Below are positions 8,027 through 15,670 of a stretch of DNA of 57,850 bases, piece after piece. Every line of letters starts with the position of its first letter. Position 1 is the first letter of the stretch. The position numbers and the translations under genes were made by a program. The stretch is from Clostridium sp. AF37-5 (GTDB lineage Bacteria > Bacillota > Clostridia > Lachnospirales > Lachnospiraceae). The stretch is from positions 1-57,850 of the forward strand of contig NZ_QUDR01000019.1 in assembly GCF_003477605.1 (NCBI RefSeq). Reading direction: 5' to 3'. The notes below the pieces were generated by a model that saw nothing but the letters and a program-made list of their open reading frames with translations, did not search any database and was not told the DNA's origin.

Positions 8027-9634
8027 TTACGGACGGTCCCACTTATCACAAAGTGCCTGAATCTGGTCTGTGAACTTCGCCGTATCCTTATTACTCAATC
8101 CCTCATTCTTACGAATTACCGAAATCAGACGCTGTCCTGCCGTCAATAGACGCTGGAACATATCGCCGGAACGTTTCTTCGCTGCCGCTTTCTTCTTCAC
8201 AGCAACCGGAAGTGCTTCTTTTACAAACTCGCCCTGTATCAAGTCAAAAACTGTACCACTGTACGGTGCCACAGCGTTATAACCGGAATCGGTAAGTGTT
8301 CTCGCAAATTCATCGCATACCTTATCCTCTCCATGAACGACAAATACACGTTTTGGCGGTTTATCCGTAAAACTGTTAATCCATTTTAATAATCCATTTT
8401 TATCTGCATGCCCGCTGATGCCGGCAATTTTCGTAATCTCTGCTTTGACCTCAATCACTTCACCAAACAGTTTTACTTCTTTTGCCCCCTCAAGCAGTGC
8501 ACGTCCTAATGTACCTCTGGTCTGATAACCAACAAACACAATCGTACTCTCCGGACGCCATAAGTTATGTTTTAAATGATGGCGGATTCGACCTGCCTCA
8601 CACATACCGGATGCCGACAAAATAACTTTTGGCTGCTGGTCAAAATTAATTGCCTTACTGTCATCGCTTGTTATAGACAATTTCAAGCCCGGAAATCCAA
8701 TTGGGTTAATTCCCTTTTCTACAAGTGCTTTTGCTTCTTCATCAAAACACTGCTGAACATTTTTACCGAAAATATTCGTTGCTTCCACAGCGAGCGGACT
8801 ATCCACATACACTTCAAAATCCGGATGCGTCTTCACTAACTGCTGCTCCTTAATCTGACGTAAGAAATATAACATCTCCTGTGTTCTGCCGACTGCAAAG
8901 GATGGCACTACCACATTACCGCCACGGCGGAAAGTGTTTTCAATAATTGCTGCCAGCTCTCCAACATAATCCGGTGCTTCTTCCCCATGCAGTCTGTCAC
9001 CGTATGTAGATTCCATAACAACATAATCTGCCGCTTTTGTATAAATCGGGTCTCTGAGAATCGGCTTATGTGTGTTTCCAAGATCTCCGGAAAAGACAAC
9101 CGTTCGTTCTTCTTCGCCCTCTTTTGCAAATACTTCAATGGAAGAAGAACCAAGCAAATGTCCCACATCGGTAAATCGAATGGTAACCTCATCGCAAATC
9201 GTAACTTTTTTATCATACTCACACGGAACCAGCAGTCGAATTGCACCTAAGGCATCTTCCATCGTATACAAAGGTTCATAAATTTCACCGCCGGAACGTC
9301 TTGCTTTCCGGTTCCGCCACTCTGCCTCAAACTGCTGGATATGAGCACTGTCACGAAGCATAATCTGGCTCAAATCCACTGTCGCTTTTGTTGCGTATAC
9401 CTGACCGCGGAATCCTCTGGCAAACAACATGGGAAGAAGACCCGTGTGGTCTATGTGTGCGTGTGTCAGCAAAATAAAATCAATCTCTGATGGATTTACC
9501 GGAATCTCCTGATTTTCAAACAAATCCTGCCCCTGCTCCATACCAATATCCACGCAGAATTTTTTATCTCCAACTTCCATGTAATGACAGCTTCCCGTAA
9601 CTTCATGGTCAGCCCCAATAAATACTAATTTCAT
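8027..9634 (-). CDS. MBL-fold beta-CASP ribonuclease-like protein
   Basis: This 535-residue protein belongs to the metallo-beta-lactamase/beta-CASP group of RNA-processing nucleases (CPSF/RNase J-like). Motif 2 is HAHIDH (about 58-63), followed by GHLLGSSS, SGDLG, the beta-CASP SFAVGRTQEML and SGMCEAGRIRHHL, and the C-terminal RNA-specificity motifs SGHAD and VHGE. All expected metal ligands are visible. A basic, Lys/Ala-rich linker follows near residue 480 and a short helical tail ends the protein. It is the first gene of a three-gene operon with the EAL and arylsulfotransferase-like genes. Substrate is unknown. Confidence 0.85.
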   Translation of the reverse strand: MKLVFIGADHEVTGSCHYMEVGDKKFCVDIGMEQGQDLFENQEIPVNPSEIDFILLTHAHIDHTGLLPMLFARGFRGQVYATKATVDLSQIMLRDSAHIQQFEAEWRNRKARRSGGEIYEPLYTMEDALGAIRLLVPCEYDKKVTICDEVTIRFTDVGHLLGSSSIEVFAKEGEEERTVVFSGDLGNTHKPILRDPIYTKAADYVVMESTYGDRLHGEEAPDYVGELAAIIENTFRRGGNVVVPSFAVGRTQEMLYFLRQIKEQQLVKTHPDFEVYVDSPLAVEATNIFGKNVQQCFDEEAKALVEKGINPIGFPGLKLSITSDDSKAINFDQQPKVILSASGMCEAGRIRHHLKHNLWRPESTIVFVGYQTRGTLGRALLEGAKEVKLFGEVIEVKAEITKIAGISGHADKNGLLKWINSFTDKPPKRVFVVHGEDKVCDEFARTLTDSGYNAVAPYSGTVFDLIQGEFVKEALPVAVKKKAAAKKRSGDMFQRLLTAGQRLISVIRKNEGLSNKDTAKFTDQIQALCDKWDRP

Positions 9635-9675
9635 AATATCACCCCGTCCTTTCCGACCATCTTAATAATGTATTT

Positions 9676-9704
9676 ATTATAAATCATTTTGCCCTTTCCG
9701 TCAA
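9676..9704 (-). promoter_or_regulatory. Sigma-A promoter of the MBL-EAL-ASST operon
   Basis: On the minus strand, TTGACG (9699-9704), 17 bases, TATAAT (9676-9681), about 40 bp before the start codon at 9634. Confidence 0.8.
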
Positions 9705-9729
9705 CAATCCATGAACGAATCGTTAATGC

Positions 9730-9758
9730 TTTACGAACCCTTATTTATGCGTTAAAAT
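9730..9758 (+). promoter_or_regulatory. Sigma-A promoter of the AlkD-like / carbamate kinase operon
   Basis: TTTACG (9730-9735), 17 bases, TAAAAT (9753-9758). It is divergent to the promoter at 9676-9704 and 21 bases from the ATG. Confidence 0.65.
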
Positions 9759-9779
9759 ACTGCTTATGGAGGTAGAAAA

Positions 9780-10466
9780 ATGAACGAATTACAGAAACAA
9801 TTATTTACCCTGCAGGACCCTTCTTATTTAGATTTTCACAGTAAACTGATTCCAACGATTGAAAAAAACAGAATCATCGGCATCCGCACCCCTGCACTGC
9901 GCTCGTTTGCCAAAGATTTTAAAGGTACTAAAGAGGCAGAAAGCTTTCTAAAAGAACTGCCCCACCATTATTATGAAGAAAACAATCTTCATATGATGTT
10001 AATTTCAGCGGAAAAAGATTATGAAACCTGTGTGTGGGAAATCAACCGTTTTCTTCCCTATATCAACAACTGGGCAACGTGTGATTTACCGGCACCCGGC
10101 GTATTCAAAAAACATAAATCGGAACTGTATGGGGAAGTTCTAAAATGGATTTCTTCAAATGACACATACACCATTCGATACGGCATCGGAATTTTGCTGC
10201 GGCTATATCTGGACGCCGATTTCTCAGAGAAGCATTTGGCACTTGTTGCGAAAATCCGCTCGGAAGAATATTACGTCAATATGATGATTGCGTGGTATTT
10301 TGCCACTGCTCTTGCCAAGCAGTGGGATGCTGCCATTCCTTATTTGGAAAAGAAAAAGCTTTCTGACTGGGTTCACAAAAAAACGATTCAGAAGGCTGTA
10401 GAAAGCTACCGCATTACAAAGGAGCAGAAAGAATATTTACGAACCATGAAAAAAATGGTATACTAG
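9780..10466 (+). CDS. DNA alkylation repair protein, AlkD-like HEAT-repeat family
   Basis: The 228-residue protein is all helical and matches the AlkD-like family of DNA glycosylases. Family signatures include GIRTPALRSFAKDF near residue 34, the N-W-A-T-CD segment (INNWATCDLPAP) near 100, and the C-terminal IQKAVESYRI stretch. AlkD-type enzymes excise bulky or positively charged alkylated bases by wrapping HEAT-like repeats around DNA. GGAGG lies seven bases before the ATG. The carbamate kinase gene follows after 47 bp and may be co-transcribed, though no functional link is apparent. Confidence 0.85.
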   Translation: MNELQKQLFTLQDPSYLDFHSKLIPTIEKNRIIGIRTPALRSFAKDFKGTKEAESFLKELPHHYYEENNLHMMLISAEKDYETCVWEINRFLPYINNWATCDLPAPGVFKKHKSELYGEVLKWISSNDTYTIRYGIGILLRLYLDADFSEKHLALVAKIRSEEYYVNMMIAWYFATALAKQWDAAIPYLEKKKLSDWVHKKTIQKAVESYRITKEQKEYLRTMKKMVY

Positions 10467-10513
10467 TTACATCTTTAATTGTGATAAAAAATACCGGATG
10501 GAGGTTACGATTC

Positions 10514-11437
10514 ATGAAAGAAAAAAGAATTGTTGTTGCTCTCGGACGAAATGCCTTTGGTGAGACATTTCCGGAGCAGAAAAAAAACGTAAAAAAGGCA
10601 GCTCAGGCAATTGCCGATTTAGTAGAGCAGAAATATCAGATTGTAATTACCCACAGTAACGGGCCTCAGGTCGGCATGATTCAGACCGCTATGACTGAAT
10701 TTGCCCGTTTGGATAACGATAAAAATTATACCGTTGCACCAATGTCTCTCTGCGGTGCTATGAGTGAGGGTTATATCGGATACGATTTGCAGAACGCCAT
10801 TCGTACCGAATTGTTAGACCGCGGTATTTTCAAACCGGTTTCTACGATTATTACACAGGTTCGTGTGGATCCGTTTGACAAGGCATTTAACCACCCGACC
10901 AAAGTAATTGGACGTGTTATGACGCGTGAAGAAGCCGATGCCGAAGAAGAAAAGGGAAATCATGTCGTACCGGAAGGAGACGGTTTCCGACGTATCATCG
11001 CTTCTCCAAAACCAGTTGATATTTATGAAATCGATGCAATTGAAGCGCTTTTAGATGCCGGACAGATTGTCATTGCAGCCGGCGGCGGTGGAATCCCGGT
11101 TATGGAACAGGGAACTACATTAAAAGGCGCCAGTGCCGTCATTGAAAAAGACTATACTGCTGCAAAACTTGCTGATATGGTAGATGCTTCCCATCTTATG
11201 ATTCTGACTTCCAAAGAACAGATGGAAACCGCTGACGGCCAGGCAATTGGTAAAATCAGTGTAAGCGATGCTATTTCCTTAATTGATGAAAATCACTTTG
11301 ATGCCATCACTACCCTGCCAAAAGTTGATGCCAGCGTATCTTTCGTTTCCTCCGGTGAGGGACGAACCGCTATTATTACAAAGCTTGAGAACGCTTATCA
11401 GGGAATTAAGGAGAGAATCGGGACGATTATTAAGTAG
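10514..11437 (+). CDS. arcC: Carbamate kinase
   Basis: This enzyme interconverts carbamoyl phosphate plus ADP with carbamate plus ATP. The start is the ATG at 10514, with GGAGG nine bases upstream; an upstream GTG at 10481 has no site. It has 307 residues, a normal size. Motifs include VVALGRNAFGETFPEQ, THSNGPQVGM, EGDGFRRIIASPKP, AAGGGGIPV and AVIEKDYTAAKLA. The usual GGNA of the first loop is GRNA here; other clostridial homologues also vary at this Gly. No arginine deiminase or carbamoyltransferase gene is nearby, so the pathway role in this organism is open. Confidence 0.9.
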   Translation: MKEKRIVVALGRNAFGETFPEQKKNVKKAAQAIADLVEQKYQIVITHSNGPQVGMIQTAMTEFARLDNDKNYTVAPMSLCGAMSEGYIGYDLQNAIRTELLDRGIFKPVSTIITQVRVDPFDKAFNHPTKVIGRVMTREEADAEEEKGNHVVPEGDGFRRIIASPKPVDIYEIDAIEALLDAGQIVIAAGGGGIPVMEQGTTLKGASAVIEKDYTAAKLADMVDASHLMILTSKEQMETADGQAIGKISVSDAISLIDENHFDAITTLPKVDASVSFVSSGEGRTAIITKLENAYQGIKERIGTIIK

Positions 11438-11471
11438 TTTGAATGAAACAACATTAAGTTTTTTAGTTGCC

Positions 11472-11607
11472 ATAAAACAACAGAAACATTTGCTTTTCGT
11501 GGGCACTTTCGTTTGTTGAGTTGCGTAGCAGCAGGGGTACTGAAACTACCAGTACCGCCTGCTGACGCGCTCAAACCCACTCACCGCAAATGTTTCTGTT
11601 GTTTTAT
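11472..11607 (+). repeat. Large hairpin element, copy 1
   Basis: A perfect 22-bp outer stem pairs 11472-11493 with 11586-11607. An inner stem pairs 11515-11541 with 11550-11574, closing on the loop AAACTAC. Between outer and inner stems is a one-sided internal loop with GGGCACTTTCGTT. The core matches copies 2 and 3 in sequence, while the outer stem sequence is different but still paired. It follows the arcC stop by 34 bp and could also end arcC transcription. Confidence 0.75.
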
Positions 11608-11738
11608 TTGTATCTAAAAATTTTATTCTCTGTTTCACTCAAATTACTTAACCCGCACCACCACCAGCTCCCCACAACTTAATAATCTCAATAATTCGAT
11701 TGATAAGAACACTAAAACTTTGTGCAATTGCGTAACAT

Positions 11739-11936
11739 GAAATGTTTGTTAGTTTTCTATTTAAGATTCCAGTAATTCAACAAAAGAACTTTGTGACTCG
11801 TGGGTTTTGAGTACGTCGGTATGTGGCGCTGGTGTTTTCAGTGCCCATACCGCTACGCACTCAATGAGCAAAAGCGCCCACGAGACGCAAAGTTCTTTTG
11901 TTAAATTACGGAAACTAAAATACTAACAAACATTTC
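11739..11936 (-). repeat. Large hairpin element, copy 2 (inverted, longest)
   Basis: Read on the minus strand, this has the same core as copies 1 and 3 (GTGCGTAGCGGTATGGGC, then CTGAAAACACCAG). A 22-position stem pairs 11772-11793 with 11888-11909 (one mismatch), and an exact 15-bp terminal inverted repeat pairs 11739-11753 with 11922-11936. The whole element is 198 nt and its right end is two bases from the stop codon of the M15 peptidase gene. Confidence 0.75.
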
Positions 11937-11938
11937 AT

Positions 11939-13162
11939 CTACTTCATATAAAAGTGCTGGTAATCTTTACAATCTTCCCAGTCACCGCCCCACAAAAAGC
12001 CATTTCTCTTAAAGATTTTATATGCCATGTCCTTTTTGTGAATCATTTTATCTTTATGCTCTCCCTTACACAAGGTTATATCACGTTCGAGATACTCGGT
12101 TGCATTTTTCGGGAAATAGCCATCCTCTCTGACATAGGGATTCATCAGCGGATTGATATCAATTGCCATACCAAGGGCGTGTTTTGACAGTTCATCGCGC
12201 CCCTCAACCGTGCGGTAATTGAATGCCGATGTGTTATTTTCCTCCATGGACGCTTCATCGTCTCCGTCAAAATCATCCACAAGGCGCACCCGCTCAATCG
12301 GATATTCCCATTTGTAAAGCTGGTAAAATGCCCGCATGACAGGATATGCAATTTTCTGATTTACCACCAGTTCACCTTCCTGAATCTGTCCCTTGAAATC
12401 ATAATGGATAATTCGCACATAACGAAGCTCATCCAGCGAAATATCGGGATTTTCACGGTACGAAACTCCTATCATTTTTTCCTTTACATATTCCGGCAAA
12501 ACGGCACTGTTAAAGCCCTCTTTGTAGACTTTGTAAGTTCCCACATATTTACGGGTCTGCACTAATTGATACAGATAAAATACCGTAAACAATAAAACAA
12601 CAGCCTCGTAAACATGGCGAACCGAGCCAATTCCGACAAATGTCAAAAGGAAAATAAAAATTCTTGCAAATACGGTAACCCACCAGCCAAACTGCATTCT
12701 CCGGTTGGTACTTACATTTGCCATGTCATCCGAAACATTTACCGTCACGTAAATCATGATATATTCCATCCAGATTTCAAATACAAATGCTAAGAAATAT
12801 AAACTGAGGGCAGATAAAATCAAGGCTCCACCATTCACATAAAACGGAATGACGCGAAGGGCAACGGAACACCCTCCTGCCAGAATGGCTAACAGTGCAC
12901 CAAACCAAAATTTTTTGTTATGCTTCACGAACATAAATGCACCAATCAGCACAAGTAAACAACCAATAACGTCAGGCAGTATGTCCACCTGTAAATTATG
13001 TCCTAAAATATTCTGCGTTACATACTGCTGTATTCTTGGGTGGATATCAATTCCATGATAAAGCCCTGTCGGTTGTATAAAATCCGGATATGAAATACCG
13101 CTGCCCACCATAAAATCAACGCCGGTAAACAACAATCCAATTGCGATTAATACGATTGCCAT
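11939..13162 (-). CDS. Multi-span membrane protein with C-terminal M15 D,D/L,D-carboxypeptidase domain
   Basis: The start is the ATG at 13160-13162, with AGGAGG seven bases upstream, giving 407 residues. The N-terminal half holds about six membrane segments. The C-terminal half is an M15-type (VanY-like, M15_4) peptidase domain: SKHALGMAIDINP contains the zinc-site H and D, and WGGDW plus DYQHFY supply the last ligand. Such enzymes trim peptidoglycan stem peptides. The fusion to a membrane domain anchors it at the envelope. It is the last gene of a cluster with an ABC exporter, a PAP2 phosphatase and a GH10-like hydrolase, which supports a wall-related job. Confidence 0.8.
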   Translation of the reverse strand: MAIVLIAIGLLFTGVDFMVGSGISYPDFIQPTGLYHGIDIHPRIQQYVTQNILGHNLQVDILPDVIGCLLVLIGAFMFVKHNKKFWFGALLAILAGGCSVALRVIPFYVNGGALILSALSLYFLAFVFEIWMEYIMIYVTVNVSDDMANVSTNRRMQFGWWVTVFARIFIFLLTFVGIGSVRHVYEAVVLLFTVFYLYQLVQTRKYVGTYKVYKEGFNSAVLPEYVKEKMIGVSYRENPDISLDELRYVRIIHYDFKGQIQEGELVVNQKIAYPVMRAFYQLYKWEYPIERVRLVDDFDGDDEASMEENNTSAFNYRTVEGRDELSKHALGMAIDINPLMNPYVREDGYFPKNATEYLERDITLCKGEHKDKMIHKKDMAYKIFKRNGFLWGGDWEDCKDYQHFYMK

Positions 13163-13192
13163 AGTTACGCCTCCTAACAATTCATTTACCAA

Positions 13193-13366
13193 TTAATTCT
13201 GCTTTCTCACTATTTTGTATTCATCATCCGTCTGATAATATGGACAGGATTGATACGATGAACCTAGAAATCTTGCCATTTCATCTTCGTCCAAATTGAC
13301 ATCACATTCTGCATAGCCATCATCGTCATAAACGTAAAAGGCACAAAACTCACAATTAGTAACCAT
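13193..13366 (-). CDS. Small Cys-containing protein, DUF6472-like
   Basis: A 57-residue protein in the gap between the peptidase and the permease. It begins MVTNCEFCAFYVYDDDG, contains CDVNLDEDEMARFL and a later SCPYYQTDDEYKIVRKQN end. The pairs CEFC and single C near 21 and 41 suggest a small metal-binding (zinc-ribbon-like) fold. I recognise it as the DUF6472 type common in Lachnospiraceae. Its start overlaps the end of the permease gene by 11 bp and AGGAG lies upstream. Its function is unknown. Confidence 0.75.
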   Translation of the reverse strand: MVTNCEFCAFYVYDDDGYAECDVNLDEDEMARFLGSSYQSCPYYQTDDEYKIVRKQN

Positions 13367-14483
13367 AACAATCTCTCCTTCTTCTCCATATATTAACTAA
13401 AAAAAGCAAGGTGCCGGCAAAAATCAATTCAAAAATCTGCCACACGCCGCCATACGCTGCATTCAAAAAGTAATACGGCAGACAAAAATATGACAATACA
13501 TGCGCCCACGGAATCAGCACCGACAAATTCAAAAATACCGGTGTAAACAATACGCTGATACACAAGTAAAACAACGCAAAGAGCCAAATGACACCTTCTT
13601 TTACCCGAATTGCAGATAGTAAATCACAAAACAGTACCACTATTATATCATAAATCAGTAGAGAAGCAATTTCTTTTATTGTTAAAAACGAAACTCCGCA
13701 TAAAAGCTCGGACAAAATTCCTGATATTGTCATCAGAGCCACCGGCACCGCAATCGAAAAAAGCGACATCTCTCTGCGCCATTTTCCAGTAACTGCAAAA
13801 GGAATCTGTCTCCCACAATCTTTTCGATAAAGAGCAAGCCCACAGAATCCGGCAAGCAGAATCAAAAAAGCCACACCACCATGTAACGGTGCCAAAAGAT
13901 AGTCTCCCATCTGTTTTTTTGCAAAGTTCTGCTTGTTTATTTCCATCGTAAATGTTTGCTGCTTTTCCAAATTATCCTTATATTTTTGCGAAATCTCCCC
14001 TTTTTGAATCTCATGTGATTCAAAAAGCCCGGATTGTGCGATGTAATCCTCCAGCATCTGTCTACCGTACACACGGAATACACTACTTATCACCGCCTCT
14101 CTCGCAATCAAATAAAATGCATTTCCTCCACAGCGGTATTGCGTAATGCATTTTTCATACCGTCCATTTTCATATTGTTTTTTAAGTGTATCCGGAAACA
14201 CATAACCACACGTCAAATCTCCCTTTCGGATTTTTTGAATCATGTCCTTCTCGGAAGATATTTCACAAAACGTAATCATACCGGTTTTACTAAGAAGTTC
14301 CTCCTGAATTTCCCGAACAAACACATTGTCTTTGTCTGCCACAATTCCCACTTTAACTTTTGTAGACTTTTGATGTACCGCATAGGAATATAAATAAGTA
14401 AAAAAAGGCAGGGCAATCAGCAGAAACAAAAAGAATTTCTGGCACAAAAAGCGTTTGGTATATTTTTTCATCCACATTCTCAT
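13356..14483 (-). CDS. ABC-2 type exporter permease
   Basis: The start is the ATG at 14481-14483, which forms ATGA with the stop of the preceding permease gene; the protein then has 375 residues. It has one membrane segment near the N-terminus (FFLFLLIALPFFTYLYSY), a large outside loop of about 170 residues, then five hydrophobic segments, the layout of ABC2_membrane_3-type permeases. With its neighbour it probably forms a heterodimeric channel driven by the ATPase encoded at 17265-17936. The substrate is unknown. Confidence 0.75.
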   Translation of the reverse strand: MRMWMKKYTKRFLCQKFFLFLLIALPFFTYLYSYAVHQKSTKVKVGIVADKDNVFVREIQEELLSKTGMITFCEISSEKDMIQKIRKGDLTCGYVFPDTLKKQYENGRYEKCITQYRCGGNAFYLIAREAVISSVFRVYGRQMLEDYIAQSGLFESHEIQKGEISQKYKDNLEKQQTFTMEINKQNFAKKQMGDYLLAPLHGGVAFLILLAGFCGLALYRKDCGRQIPFAVTGKWRREMSLFSIAVPVALMTISGILSELLCGVSFLTIKEIASLLIYDIIVVLFCDLLSAIRVKEGVIWLFALFYLCISVLFTPVFLNLSVLIPWAHVLSYFCLPYYFLNAAYGGVWQIFELIFAGTLLFLVNIWRRRRDCYGY

Positions 14484-15670
14484 GCGATGCCACCCCTCTT
14501 TCTCTTCATGCGCCACAAGGCAAGACAAAAGAAGCAGACTCCATACATAAGTACATAAATAAGCGATGATGAAAAAATCTGTCCTTTCATTTCTGCATGC
14601 AGCAAATCAACAAAAACTCCTCCCGGCAGTATTTTCCCAATGCTTACAAGAATTTTGGGCAGCATGTAGTCCGGAAATGCACCGCCAAGCAACACAAACT
14701 GCACCACAGCAAATACAAAGAGAAACAGTATCTGTCCGGCATTTGCCCTGCCGCACGGAACGACACAGGCAAGCAGACAAGCCGCGCAAAAACTACCAAA
14801 GACAATCCCGCACATATTAAGCATTGTCACCTTTACCCCTAAAAGGGCTGCAAATCCGTAAAATCCGGCAGTCATACAGAGAAACAAAACACCGCCATTT
14901 AACAAAACATCAAAAAAAAGCGTATCCACCGTGTTTATTTTCTTTCCTTTCAATAAGCCAAGCAATAACGCTGTCGGACGCTCCCGCAGAGAAATCAAAA
15001 TCGCCCCCAAAAGGACAAAAAGTGTCACCATAATTCCAAGAAAAATACGCGTAGTATCGTTCATTCCGGAAGCTGATTTTATTGTTTTCTCGTGAAACAA
15101 AGTTTCCTGCCGCAGCACAAAACGAATATAATTGCGGTTCATATCCATCGCCACAGTCTTCATACTTCCCTGTCTGCCATACTTTGCGTATAACTGATAT
15201 GCTGCATAGTCACCGGCTTTTGCTGTCAACACAAAAGAAACTGCCGAATCCACCAGTTCCTCCATCAATGCACTTTCAATTGTTGGCGTTTTAGCCGTTG
15301 TCATATGGACGGAGGTTTTTTCGTTCCGATATATTTTTTCTAATAAATTTTCCGGCAGCGTAACATAAGCCGCCACCTTTCCTTCATCCAACTGCTCTTT
15401 TGCCTCTGTCTCACTCAGTTCCCGGAACTCACATAAGGTTTTCGTATCTGCCATATTGCTGACATATTCAAGTAACCCTCGCTCCATAAACCCTTTTTCC
15501 GGCACAACAACTCCAATATGTATTTTACTGTTTTCTGAAATTGCAGACAAGCAAACAAAAAATACAGTCAAAAGAACCGCCATAGACAAGAAAATGACAG
15601 GGAGGACCATAACGGTCCTCTTTGCCATTTTCTTAAGATAACATATTTTGTATGAATTACAAAGTGTCAT
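14480..15670 (-). CDS. ABC-2 type exporter permease
   Basis: The start is set at the ATG at 15668-15670, six bases after GAGG, giving 396 residues and a 14-bp overlap with the upstream gene; an ATG two codons earlier is possible. Layout matches the downstream permease: one N-terminal span (VLPVIFLSMAVLLTVFFVCL), a large exocytoplasmic loop of about 175 residues, then a bundle of five to six spans. The pair is a heterodimeric ABC-2 exporter. The shared architecture suggests gene duplication followed by divergence. Confidence 0.75.
   Translation of the reverse strand: MTLCNSYKICYLKKMAKRTVMVLPVIFLSMAVLLTVFFVCLSAISENSKIHIGVVVPEKGFMERGLLEYVSNMADTKTLCEFRELSETEAKEQLDEGKVAAYVTLPENLLEKIYRNEKTSVHMTTAKTPTIESALMEELVDSAVSFVLTAKAGDYAAYQLYAKYGRQGSMKTVAMDMNRNYIRFVLRQETLFHEKTIKSASGMNDTTRIFLGIMVTLFVLLGAILISLRERPTALLLGLLKGKKINTVDTLFFDVLLNGGVLFLCMTAGFYGFAALLGVKVTMLNMCGIVFGSFCAACLLACVVPCGRANAGQILFLFVFAVVQFVLLGGAFPDYMLPKILVSIGKILPGGVFVDLLHAEMKGQIFSSSLIYVLMYGVCFFCLALWRMKRKRGGIA

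Larger units (their letters stand above)
11438..11938. other. Intergenic region carrying two large hairpin repeats
   Basis: This 501-bp gap between convergent genes has no credible coding region. It holds hairpin copies 1 (11472-11607) and 2 (11739-11936). The 130 bases between them are AT-rich with nothing recognisable. Confidence 0.7.

Noticed and set aside
10514..11437. Arginine deiminase operon
   Set aside because: Only carbamate kinase is present; the neighbour is an AlkD-like protein and no deiminase or carbamoyltransferase is in the window.
11472..11936. Two neighbouring repeats as a possible CRISPR array or IS element
   Set aside because: The units are inverted relative to each other, are self-complementary over their full length, have no spacers of constant size, and encode no transposase.
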